Of a stretch of DNA of 7,580 bases, positions 1 through 5,784 are shown in pieces (position 1 is the stretch's first letter; every line of letters begins with the position of its first letter). Origin of the DNA: Chloroflexota bacterium (GTDB lineage Bacteria > Chloroflexota > Anaerolineae > Anaerolineales > DRKV01); the NCBI GenBank assembly GCA_011051635.1, contig DRKV01000095.1, positions 1 through 7,580 of the forward strand. The letters run 5' to 3'. The position numbers and the translations under genes were made by a program. The notes beneath the pieces are model-generated. The model saw nothing but the letters and a program-made list of their open reading frames with translations, was not told the DNA's origin and searched no databases.

Positions 1-64
1 GGAAAATTTCGATTTTGCCGTGCCCTTCCAGGCGGGTGATGGGGTCTATCGTGATGCGTTTCAT
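1..64 (-). CDS. mvhA: [NiFe]-hydrogenase large subunit MvhA, 5' end only
   Basis: The window edge cuts this gene after 21 codons. The visible product reads MKRITIDPITRLEGHGKIEI and then F. RLEGHGKIEI is the N-terminal signature of group 3 [NiFe]-hydrogenase large subunits, the chain that carries the Ni-Fe active site; the two CxxC ligand pairs would lie outside the window (first pair) and near the far C-terminus. The ATG at 64 is the only sensible start, because the family begins within a few residues of this motif. No good Shine-Dalgarno is visible: the bases just upstream on the coding strand are C-rich (ccacccaccccc). It follows mvhG by 122 bases of repeat DNA, the only loose junction in the operon. 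By family knowledge it would form the H2-oxidising MvhADG module with the two genes upstream. An MvhA-like identity rather than another group 3 type rests on the neighbours. Confidence 0.88.
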   Translation of the reverse strand, partial: MKRITIDPITRLEGHGKIEIF

Positions 65-145
65 GGGGGTGGGTGGTGGGGAGATGATGAGATTGGGAGA
101 TAGGGAGATGGGGTGATGGGGGGAGTGGGTGATGGGAGTACGGGG
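65..145. repeat. G-run-rich low-complexity repeat between mvhG and mvhA
   Basis: On the plus strand this stretch is built of loosely repeated GGGAGAT / GGGTGAT units, with G-runs at 65-69, 71-73, 78-81, 95-97, 103-105, 110-113, 118-123, 127-129, 134-136 and 142-145. The runs at 95-123 fit the canonical four-run G-quadruplex pattern (G3+ with loops of 1-7). Read on the coding strand it is the CCCATCTCCC type of dispersed low-complexity DNA. It occupies the mvhA leader directly up to the start codon. The G-runs are on the template strand, so the mRNA leader itself would be C-rich and probably unstructured. Confidence 0.6.
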
Positions 146-151
146 AACGAA

Positions 152-214
152 CGTCTGTCTACCGTCTACCGTCCACCGTCCACCGTCTACCGTCTACCGT
201 CCATTGTCCACCGT
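152..214. repeat. Heptamer tandem repeat, (C/T)(T/C)ACCGT type, eight to nine units
   Basis: Units of exactly 7 bases run head to tail: ctaccgt at 159 and 166, ccaccgt at 173 and 180, ctaccgt at 187 and 194, ccattgt at 201, ccaccgt at 208, with a degenerate unit (cgtctgt) at 152. On the coding strand the unit reads ACGGT(A/G)G. The array straddles the mvhG stop codon (187-189) and encodes the last residues of MvhG. There are no unique spacers and units are far too short for CRISPR. It may be a slippage-prone simple repeat or a copy of a dispersed element. Confidence 0.85.
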
Positions 215-1173
215 CCCCTCCGCAACAGCGAACCAGCCAGGTTGAAGCGGTAGAACGCTCCCGCGGGGTCGGGGATGCCGTCGAGGATGCGCTCGATTTC
301 CTCCGGGTCGCGGCTGTCTATCACGGAGGCCACCGCGCTCATCAGACGCGCTCCGTAGTCCGCCACGCCCTCGGAGGGGCCGTAACACCCGATGCAGGCC
401 GCTCCTGCCAGGGGACACAGCGCTCCGCAGCCGTCGCGGGTGGCCGGCCCGGCGCACAGGATGCCCTGCTCCAGGAGGCAGATTTCCGGGTCCACCGGCC
501 CGTCCTGGATGCGGCGGAAGGAGCGGATTTTCTTCACATCCCGTTTGCGGGGACATTCCTCGCAAACGGTGGAAATTCCCGCCCCCAGCACGCTCCCTTT
601 GGGGGGCAGTTCCGCTTCGCCCCGCAGGGCTGCAAAGACCACGTCCAGCACGGCGGCTATCTGGCGGGATTCGGGGGGACAGCCGGGAATGATGTAATCC
701 ACCTCCACCACCTGGTCGAGGGTGCGCAGGGTGGGGTAGAACTTCGGAAGGTGCAACTCCCCTTCGGGAACGGCGGCCCGCTCCAAAGGGCGTCTGTCTT
801 CCGGGTTCTCCGTCGAGGGGCCGGCGTAAATGGTCTCGAAGAGGGTCTCCCGCGGGTAGAGATTCGCCAGCGCCGGAACACATCCCTCCGTTGCGCAGGA
901 GCCGAAGGCCACCAGGATTTGCGATTTGCGGCGCAGGAGGCGCGCCATGTGCTCGTTCTCCTCGTTGCGGATGCCGCCGTTGAAAAGCGTCAGGGTGATG
1001 GCACCGTCCGGCAGGGCTTCCACATCGGCGTATTTGGCGTCCACGGCCACCGGCCAGAGGACAATCTCGAAGGTTTCATCCACTTCCAGGATTTTCTCGT
1101 GGATGTTGAGCACGGCGATGTCGCAGCCGCCGCAGGATGCGCCCCAGTACATGGCGAATTTGGGTTTGCTCAT
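187..1173 (-). CDS. mvhG: [NiFe]-hydrogenase small subunit MvhG
   Basis: Product of 328 residues, an electron-transfer subunit that passes electrons from the Ni-Fe site of MvhA through iron-sulfur clusters to MvhD. Visible cysteines: CGGC at 14-17, GSC at 93 and PGCPP at 165 suit the proximal [4Fe-4S] cluster; eight more at 204, 207, 232, 240, 249, 253, 260 and 263 suit two further [4Fe-4S] clusters. C98 is extra. There is no twin-arginine signal peptide, so the enzyme is cytoplasmic, as expected for group 3 hydrogenases. I chose the ATG at 1173 because it overlaps the mvhD stop (ATGA) and places the first CxxC at the family position; the frame stays open upstream to 1581 but that stretch runs antiphase through mvhD and has no hydrogenase character. 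The C-terminal tail (about RWTMDGRR) is encoded by the heptamer array and is probably not conserved. FrhG-like small subunits share this layout; MvhD next door favours MvhG. Confidence 0.92.
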   Translation of the reverse strand: MSKPKFAMYWGASCGGCDIAVLNIHEKILEVDETFEIVLWPVAVDAKYADVEALPDGAITLTLFNGGIRNEENEHMARLLRRKSQILVAFGSCATEGCVPALANLYPRETLFETIYAGPSTENPEDRRPLERAAVPEGELHLPKFYPTLRTLDQVVEVDYIIPGCPPESRQIAAVLDVVFAALRGEAELPPKGSVLGAGISTVCEECPRKRDVKKIRSFRRIQDGPVDPEICLLEQGILCAGPATRDGCGALCPLAGAACIGCYGPSEGVADYGARLMSAVASVIDSRDPEEIERILDGIPDPAGAFYRFNLAGSLLRRGRWTMDGRR

Positions 1174-1628
1174 GGTACGGCCTCCAGGGGGACCTCTTCG
1201 GAGCGGAGTTCGGCCTGGGCGTTCCAGCGCAGCGGTCCCAGGGTGCGGATTTCTTCCGTGAATTCGCGGATGGCCTCGGCCAGTTGCAACCCTTCGGAAG
1301 CGCTGGCCCACACCAGTTTGACGCGCTCCGGTTCGATGCCCAGGCTTTGCAGGGTGCGGCGCAGCAGGTGGTAGCGTCGCAGCGCCTTGTAGTTCTGTTC
1401 CAGGTAGTGGCACTCGCCGGGGTGACAGCCGGTGATGAGCACCCCGTCCGCGCCCTCCGCCAGGGCCTTGAGCACGAAGGTGGGGTCCAGCCGCCCGGAA
1501 CACATCAACCGCACCAGCCGGATGTTGGGCGGGTATTTGGTGCGCGAAGTCCCCGCCAAATCCGCGGCGCGGTAACTGCACCAGTTGCAGGTGAAGCCGA
1601 TGAGGACGGGTTCGAAGGTTTTGTTCAT
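1170..1628 (-). CDS. mvhD: Hydrogenase iron-sulfur adaptor MvhD
   Basis: Product of 152 residues, within the usual 140-150 range or slightly above it. MvhD carries a [2Fe-2S] cluster and links the hydrogenase MvhAG to HdrA. The sequence shows the family signature FTCNWCSYRAADLAG at 12-26 (C14, C17), then RLMCSGR (C43) and the GCHPGECHY segment (C68, C73), giving the five conserved cysteines. The ATG at 1628 lies one base after the hdrA stop, and the gene end overlaps mvhG by four bases, so translational coupling on both sides is likely. MvhD homologues also occur fused to HdrA, or beside formate dehydrogenase genes; here the hydrogenase small and large subunits directly downstream indicate H2 as the electron donor. 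The last 25 residues are acidic and proline-containing, with no motif I recognise. Confidence 0.94.
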   Translation of the reverse strand: MNKTFEPVLIGFTCNWCSYRAADLAGTSRTKYPPNIRLVRLMCSGRLDPTFVLKALAEGADGVLITGCHPGECHYLEQNYKALRRYHLLRRTLQSLGIEPERVKLVWASASEGLQLAEAIREFTEEIRTLGPLRWNAQAELRSEEVPLEAVP

Positions 1629-1629
1629 G

Positions 1630-3633
1630 TCACACTCTCACGTCCCACAACAACCCCTCAATCTGCGCCATGACCTGGGCGTCGCTGAAGCCCGTTCCGC
1701 TGATGGCGCCCGCGGGACAGGCGGCCACGCAGGTGCCGCAGCCCTGACACAAAGCGGGGTTGATTTCGGTGACGCGGCGGTCGTCGTGGAAGGAAATGGC
1801 GTTGAAAGGGCACAGGCCGTTGCAGATACGGCAGCCGGAGCAGCGCGCCTCGTCCACCGAGGCGCGGATGGGTTCCATGCTCATCTCCCCGGCCTGGATG
1901 TGCCCCAGAACGCGGGCCGCAGCCGCCGCTCCCTGCGCTACGCTGGTGGGGATGTCTTTCGGCCCCTGGCAGGCTCCGGCGATGAAGATGCCCTCGGTCA
2001 TCGTGGCGACCGGGTCAAGTTTGGGGTGTTTCTCGGTGTACCAGCCGTTGGCACTGCACGAAATCCCGAACAGTTTGGCCGTTTCGTAGGCGTCCTTGCG
2101 GGGCTCCAGCCCTACCGAAAGGATGACCATATCCACCGGGATGCGGCGCTGCCGTCCGGCCAGGGTGTCTTCCACCTGGACGATGAGTTTGCCTTCCTCG
2201 CCGGGCAGGCGGGCCGCGTCGGTGATTTCGGCCACCTTGCCGCGCACCAGGTTGACGCCTTCGCTCAGCACCCGCTGGTAGAACTCGTCGTAGCCTTTGT
2301 AGGCGGTGCGCATGTCGATGTAGAAGTTGTACACCTCCGCGCCGGTGCGTTCTTTGACCAGGTGGGCGAACTTCAAACTCTGCATACAGCAAATCACCGA
2401 GCAGTAATTGTTGTAACGCCGGTCGCGGCTCCCCACGCAATGCACGATAGCCACGCTTTGGGGTTTGGTCTTGCCGTCCCGCAGGACGATTTCTCCGCCC
2501 GTCGGGCCGGCGGCGTTGCTCATCCGCTCGAATTCCAGACTGGTGAAGACGTTTGCCAGCCGCCCGTAGCCGTACTGCGGGATGCGCCGCGGGTCGAAGG
2601 TCTGGAAACCGGTTGCCAGGATGATGTTCCCCACCTCGACGGTGGTTTCCTCGTCTTCCTGCTCGAAGTCAATCGCGCCGGTGGGGCAAAAAATCTGACA
2701 GGCTTTGCACTTGCCCTTGACGAAGTAAGTGCAGTTCTCCACGTCAATCACCGGATACTTGGGGACGGACTGCGGGAACGGCGTGTAGATGGCCTTGCGG
2801 TAGCCCAGCCCGGCCTCGAAGACCGTATCCAGCACCTTCTTGGGGCACTTCTCGGTGCAGATGCCGCAGCCGGTACACAAATCCTCAACCACGTGGCGCG
2901 CTTTTTTGCGGATAGTCACCTGGAAGTTGCCCAGCGACCCCTCCACGCGGGTCACCTCGCTCCACGTCAGGAGGGTGATGTTGGGGTGTTCGCCCGCGTC
3001 TACCATCTTGGGGGTCAGGATGCAGGCCGCGCAATCCAGGGTGGGGAAGGTCTTGTCGAATTGCGCCATGTGCCCGCCGATGCTGGCCTCGCGCTCCACC
3101 AGATAAACGGGGTATCCGGCGTTGGCAATCTCCAGGGCGGTCTGGATTCCGGCGATGCCGCCTCCCACCACCAGCGTGCGCTTGTGGATGGGGACGCGCA
3201 GCGGGTCGAGCGGCTCGTCGTAGCGGACGCGCTTCACCCCGCCTGCCACAATCATCTTCGATTTTTCGGTGGCCGCGGCCTTGTCGGTGTGTACCCACGA
3301 AGCATGTTCCCGAATGGAGACCAGTTCGCACAGGTAGCCGTTCAGCCCGGCCTTTTCGCAGGCCGCCCGAAAAGTCTTCTCGTGCAGATGAGGGGAGCAG
3401 GCCGCCACCACAATCCGGTTCAGCCCCAGTTCCCGGATGTCCTTCTGGATGAGTTCCTGCCCCAGGCTGGAGCACATGAACTTGTAATCGCGAGCCACCA
3501 CCACGCCCTCGCCTTTCAGAGTCTCCTCAGCCCAGGCGCGCACCTCCTCCACGTCCACCATGTGGGCGATGTTGCTTCCGCAATGGCACACATACACCCC
3601 GATGCGGGGAGAATCGGAAGTTGCAGCGTTCAT
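1630..3633 (-). CDS. hdrA: Heterodisulfide reductase subunit A (FAD, iron-sulfur), HdrA
   Basis: Product of 667 residues, close to full-length HdrA (about 650-670). HdrA holds the FAD where electrons from MvhD are split between ferredoxin and HdrBC. Domains in order: N-terminal region with CHC at 16-18, C54 and C79; FAD-binding VVGGGIAG at 155-162; the HdrA signature GGHMAQFDKTFPTLDCAAC at 187-204; a ferredoxin insert with C253/256/259/263 and C301/309/312/316; the HCVGSRD and YCSVICC segments at 398-416; a second nucleotide-binding half with GIFIAGACQGPKDIPTSVAQG at 548-568; and two C-terminal [4Fe-4S] motifs at C598/601/604/608 and C629/632/635/639. No in-frame UGA (selenocysteine) is seen. 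The ATG at 3633 overlaps the hdrB stop (ATGA) and starts the expected N-terminus. It is a stand-alone HdrA, with no fused MvhD or NADH-binding partner in the operon, which points to ferredoxin as the low-potential partner (inference). Confidence 0.95.
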   Translation of the reverse strand: MNAATSDSPRIGVYVCHCGSNIAHMVDVEEVRAWAEETLKGEGVVVARDYKFMCSSLGQELIQKDIRELGLNRIVVAACSPHLHEKTFRAACEKAGLNGYLCELVSIREHASWVHTDKAAATEKSKMIVAGGVKRVRYDEPLDPLRVPIHKRTLVVGGGIAGIQTALEIANAGYPVYLVEREASIGGHMAQFDKTFPTLDCAACILTPKMVDAGEHPNITLLTWSEVTRVEGSLGNFQVTIRKKARHVVEDLCTGCGICTEKCPKKVLDTVFEAGLGYRKAIYTPFPQSVPKYPVIDVENCTYFVKGKCKACQIFCPTGAIDFEQEDEETTVEVGNIILATGFQTFDPRRIPQYGYGRLANVFTSLEFERMSNAAGPTGGEIVLRDGKTKPQSVAIVHCVGSRDRRYNNYCSVICCMQSLKFAHLVKERTGAEVYNFYIDMRTAYKGYDEFYQRVLSEGVNLVRGKVAEITDAARLPGEEGKLIVQVEDTLAGRQRRIPVDMVILSVGLEPRKDAYETAKLFGISCSANGWYTEKHPKLDPVATMTEGIFIAGACQGPKDIPTSVAQGAAAAARVLGHIQAGEMSMEPIRASVDEARCSGCRICNGLCPFNAISFHDDRRVTEINPALCQGCGTCVAACPAGAISGTGFSDAQVMAQIEGLLWDVRV

Positions 3634-4619
3634 GATTGGTCGTCCTCCGGCATGGAAGGCATCGGCAGCCCCTCGGATTTCTTCTTGCGCCGCCGCCCCC
3701 TTTGGGGTGCTTGCGCTGGTGGAGGCGTCTCTACCCCGATATGAGCCAGCGCTTCCCGCGCCCCGACAAGTTCTAGCCCAATCCCCAGGGCTTTGGGTTC
3801 CAGCCCGAAAGCCAGCCCCATCAACTGGGTGAAGTACAACACCGGCGTCGCGAAGCGCGTCCCGAAATGGCGGTTGACATCGTGCTGGTAAGCGTCCAGG
3901 TTGAGTTGGCACATCGGGCAGACGGTGGCAATCAGGTGGGCTTTGTACTGCTCCGCCCCGTGAAGCAAGCGGCGCAGCAATTCGTAGGCCGTGTTCGGGC
4001 CTATCTGGGTCATGTGACCGCCGCAGCACTGGGTCTTGAGGGGATAATCTACCACGTCGGCGCCCAGCGCTTTCAGCAGCAGGTCGAGTTCATGGGGCTG
4101 GTCGGGATGCGAGAAACGCTGCCGGTAATCCGGGCGTGAGAGCAGGCAGCCCAGGTAGGGGGCGACCCGCAGGCCGTTCAGCGGGCGGGTGACGTGTCGG
4201 CGGATGGTATCCAGCCCTACATCGTTGAGCAGGATGTCCAGCAGGTGGCGGATTTCCAGCGTGCCGGGCTGGTAGTGCATTCCCCCGGCCTCCAGCGCCC
4301 GGTTGACCTTCTCGTTCAGGGACGGATTTTCCTCCAGGTAGTAATCCGCCTTGCTCAGGTTGAGGTAACACAAACTGCACGGTGCGGTCAGCGTCTTCGC
4401 TCCGTTCTGCTGGCGGGCGGCCAGCGCCAGGTTGCGGCTGATGAGGGCGTAGGCGGGCACGGTATCCACGCTCAGGTATTCCGTCGCCCCGCAGCAGTTC
4501 CAGTCCTCCAGTTGGCGGAGTTCCAGGCCGAGTTCCCGGCAAACCGCCCCGGTGGAGAGAGCATAGGCGCGGGCGCTGCTATCCCACGAGCAGCCGGGGT
4601 AGAGGAGATAGGCGCTCAT
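3630..4619 (-). CDS. hdrB: Heterodisulfide reductase subunit B, HdrB (two CCG domains)
   Basis: Product of 329 residues. HdrB is the disulfide-reducing subunit, carrying two noncubane [4Fe-4S] clusters in two CCG domains. Both are complete: C10, C42-C43, C81, C84, then C158, C198-C199, C234, C237. Spacing agrees with methanogen HdrB, so both clusters should form. The ATG at 4619 overlaps the hdrC stop (ATGA); the frame is open upstream but that part is antiphase to hdrC. The protein is about 30 residues longer than typical HdrB because of a C-terminal tail, roughly 295-329, with a proline patch, a basic run (RGRRRKKK) and an acidic end. That tail looks disordered and is not part of the catalytic fold. 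In a non-methanogen the substrate of this subunit is not known from sequence; a CoM/CoB heterodisulfide is unlikely unless those thiols are made. GlpC- or LutA-type CCG proteins are excluded by the order hdrC-hdrB-hdrA. Confidence 0.94.
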   Translation of the reverse strand: MSAYLLYPGCSWDSSARAYALSTGAVCRELGLELRQLEDWNCCGATEYLSVDTVPAYALISRNLALAARQQNGAKTLTAPCSLCYLNLSKADYYLEENPSLNEKVNRALEAGGMHYQPGTLEIRHLLDILLNDVGLDTIRRHVTRPLNGLRVAPYLGCLLSRPDYRQRFSHPDQPHELDLLLKALGADVVDYPLKTQCCGGHMTQIGPNTAYELLRRLLHGAEQYKAHLIATVCPMCQLNLDAYQHDVNRHFGTRFATPVLYFTQLMGLAFGLEPKALGIGLELVGAREALAHIGVETPPPAQAPQRGRRRKKKSEGLPMPSMPEDDQS

Positions 4620-5185
4620 TGGGCTGCCTCCATTTCTCTGGCCGCCTGCAAAATATCCCGCAGGCCGTCCACATCCTTGATTCGGGTGGGCTTCAGGTCC
4701 ATGCGGCGGCGGGCCAGCATCCCCATCCCCAGCGGAGCCATGCCGGGCAGCCGCAGGGGATGGTGCTTGAGATAGTAGCGGGTTGCCAGGCCGAGTTCGA
4801 AACTGCGCCCGTAGGATTCCACCATCTCCGCGAAGGTCGCCGAGAAAGCGGCCTCCTCCTTGTGGGCGGCCCCCCGCTGGATGGCGATGTTCTTGATGGC
4901 GTACATGATGTCGGTGATGGGGATTTCCTGCGGGCAGCGCACCATGCACTGGTAGCAGGAGACGCAAATCCAGGGCGTATTGCTGTGGAGAACGCTCTCA
5001 TCCATGCCGGCGCGTAGCAGAGCGAAGATGGCCCGCGGCGTGTGTTCCATATCCGCCGCCGAGGGGCACGAACCGCCGCACGAACCGCACTGGATGCACA
5101 TCTCCAGGCGGGAGGGGATGGGCGTCTTGCGCTCCACCGCTTCCAACAGCGAGAGACCGTCGCCCGGAGTGGGAGAATGAGCCAA
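4616..5185 (-). CDS. hdrC: Heterodisulfide reductase subunit C, HdrC (TTG start)
   Basis: Product of 189 residues, matching the 185-190 usual for soluble HdrC. It has two [4Fe-4S] clusters that relay electrons from HdrA to HdrB: CIQCGSCGGSC gives C30/33/36/40 and CVSCYQCMVRC gives C74/77/80/84. There are no membrane segments. I chose the TTG at 5185 because a perfect AGGAGG lies six bases upstream and the resulting length fits. The frame is open further, with an ATG at 5254 (MKKLTVRFVRQ...) that would add 23 residues; that ATG has a poor ribosome site and borders a dispersed repeat, so I reject it, with some doubt. It is the first gene of the operon and ends in an ATGA overlap with hdrB. The two cysteine motifs alone would also fit other ferredoxin-type subunits; the neighbours settle the identity. 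Confidence 0.92.
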   Translation of the reverse strand: MAHSPTPGDGLSLLEAVERKTPIPSRLEMCIQCGSCGGSCPSAADMEHTPRAIFALLRAGMDESVLHSNTPWICVSCYQCMVRCPQEIPITDIMYAIKNIAIQRGAAHKEEAAFSATFAEMVESYGRSFELGLATRYYLKHHPLRLPGMAPLGMGMLARRRMDLKPTRIKDVDGLRDILQAAREMEAAQ

Positions 5186-5191
5186 AGGGCA

Positions 5192-5197
5192 CCTCCT
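5192..5197 (-). promoter_or_regulatory. Ribosome binding site AGGAGG for hdrC
   Basis: Perfect Shine-Dalgarno AGGAGG on the minus strand, followed by six bases (tgccct) and the TTG at 5185. This site decides the hdrC start over the upstream ATG at 5254. Confidence 0.8.
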
Positions 5198-5254
5198 CGT
5201 TCTTGATGTCCCCTCCCCTGATTGACGGACGAAACGCACCGTCAGTTTTTTCAT

Positions 5255-5320
5255 CACCCGGAGTCGCTGGGGACACAGAGCATTTTCCATCAATCTCCGT
5301 GTTCTCCGTGCCCCTGTGTG
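5255..5320. repeat. Dispersed 'HRGTENTE'-type repeat copy in the hdr leader
   Basis: On the minus strand 5320-5294 reads cacacaggggcacggagaac and continues acggaga, followed after 13 bases by ctctgtgtcccc and a divergent gactccgggtg end (5280-5255). The two halves are imperfect inverted copies (aacacggaga against ctctgtgt, with G-T pairs). This resembles the CACGGAGRCACGGAGAACACGGAG family of dispersed repeats seen in many environmental bacteria, from memory, often mistranslated as HRGTENTE. The copy sits in the 5' untranslated region of hdrC and provides the spurious in-frame ATG codons upstream. I cannot confirm copy number from one window. Confidence 0.5.
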
Positions 5321-5447
5321 GGCAACCTGCCGCTCTGACGGCAAATAACTGGGATGTGTCAGTCAACCAGGTTCGCTTCCTCAAAAGGGGAAGGTGGGGG
5401 TGGGAAAAATGATACCTGCGGTGCGTCCTCCCCTGGGGCAGGCCGAG

Positions 5448-5484
5448 TGTCAAGTGTGTGATGGTACAGCCTGTGTAGTGTCAA
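5448..5484 (-). promoter_or_regulatory. Candidate promoter region of the hdr-mvh operon (two TTGACA boxes)
   Basis: Two exact TTGACA hexamers on the minus strand, at 5484-5479 and 5453-5448, 31 bases apart and both inside a longer shared TTGACAC. They point towards hdrC, about 260-300 bases upstream of its start. No convincing -10 hexamer lies 16-18 bases after either; a TATCAT at 5414-5409 is too far from the first and too close-packed with GC sequence for the second. The call is therefore weak. The gene-free stretch 5186-5754 holds no ORF with coding character on either strand. Confidence 0.25.
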
Positions 5485-5524
5485 TCCGCTGACTTCAGCG
5501 TAGCAAATTGCCGTCCGACGGAAT

Positions 5525-5540
5525 AGTGACATTTGTCACA
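5525..5540. promoter_or_regulatory. CRP/FNR-family-like palindrome
   Basis: AGTGACATTTGTCACA is a 5+5 inverted repeat (GTGAC-N4-GTCAC) that matches the CRP consensus TGTGA-N6-TCACA at nine of ten defined bases. It lies about 41 bases upstream of the first TTGACA box of the hdr operon. If that box is the real -35, the palindrome would be centred around -84, not a classical activator position. It could act as an operator for a CRP-family protein, or be chance. Confidence 0.3.
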
Positions 5541-5569
5541 ATCGGAGTGTGCGAGGTTTCCTTGACGGA

Positions 5570-5604
5570 AAAACACCCGAAACCGACCGGATTTCGGGTG
5601 TTTT
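5570..5604. terminator. Bidirectional intrinsic terminator, 13-bp perfect stem
   Basis: Left arm aaaacacccgaaa (5570-5582), nine-base loop, right arm tttcgggtgtttt (5592-5604), a perfect 13-bp inverted repeat. A-tracts and T-tracts flank the GC core symmetrically, so it can terminate in both directions. It lies about 150 bases past the small secreted-protein gene and upstream of the hdr promoter region, and so would insulate the hdr-mvh operon from read-through. Confidence 0.8.
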
Positions 5605-5645
5605 CTGTTCTGTTCACGCCTCTTTCCTTCGCAGGTTAGGCTGCC

Positions 5646-5663
5646 AGTCGCCGAAGGGCGACT
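5646..5663. other. Small hairpin, 7-bp perfect stem
   Basis: Agtcgcc (5646-5652), GAAG loop, ggcgact (5657-5663). No T-tract follows on either strand. It lies between the two terminator-like hairpins; the motif agtcgcc recurs at about 5686. Role unknown. Confidence 0.35.
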
Positions 5664-5703
5664 TCGCAAATGTCGCTGTGACTTTAGTCGCCAAGACGGA
5701 GAG

Positions 5704-5734
5704 AAAGGGGCGGGAAGACGCTTCCCGCCCCTTT
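5704..5734. terminator. 14-bp perfect hairpin after the small secreted-protein gene
   Basis: Left arm aaaggggcgggaag (5704-5717), loop acg, right arm cttcccgccccttt (5721-5734), an uninterrupted 14-bp stem starting 20 bases after the stop codon at 5755-5757. On the minus strand it is followed by TTTCTCTCC, a weak T-tract; on the plus strand by TTTGTTTT, a better one. It probably terminates, or protects the 3' end of, the secreted-protein transcript. A related hairpin follows the gene at the right edge. Confidence 0.65.
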
Positions 5735-5784
5735 GTTTTGAGACGCGCATTCGTTCAGCGGATGACCAGCGGCAGGTAGATGAA
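5709..5784. repeat. Duplicated gene-end module, copy 1
   Basis: Matches 7468-7543 at 65 of 76 positions without gaps (my count). It spans the last coding residues, the stop, the 3' untranslated region and the inner hairpin. In the stem, G5714-C5724 becomes A7473-T7483 in the other copy, a compensatory change. Confidence 0.8.

Noticed and set aside
95..123. G-quadruplex acting in the mvhA mRNA leader
   Set aside because: The G-runs are on the template strand, so the RNA is C-rich. Only a DNA-level effect remains possible, and it is mentioned with the repeat finding.
152..214. CRISPR array
   Set aside because: Seven-base contiguous units without spacers; no cas genes nearby.
1174..1581. N-terminal extension of the mvhG frame
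   Set aside because: It overlaps mvhD in another phase, is Arg/Gly/Pro-rich without hydrogenase character, and MvhG homologues start at the MSKPKF position.
1630..3633. Selenocysteine-containing or NADH-linked HdrA variant
   Set aside because: No in-frame TGA is present in hdrA, and no NuoF-like or HdrA-fused NAD-binding partner lies in the operon visible here.
1585..3744. Long plus-strand open frame of 719 codons opposite hdrA
   Set aside because: It is a codon-bias shadow of the GC-rich hdrA gene; its translation has no recognisable domain, while the minus strand gives a full HdrA with all motifs.
5186..5344. N-terminal extension of HdrC to ATG codons at 5254, 5290 or 5344
   Set aside because: The extension crosses the dispersed repeat and has weak ribosome sites, while the TTG at 5185 has a perfect AGGAGG at six bases and gives the family length. 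The 5254 start cannot be wholly excluded.
5481..5750. Possible small protein on the minus strand (89 codons)
   Set aside because: It reads straight through both hairpin terminators, has no ribosome site and has no coding character; I treat the region as regulatory.
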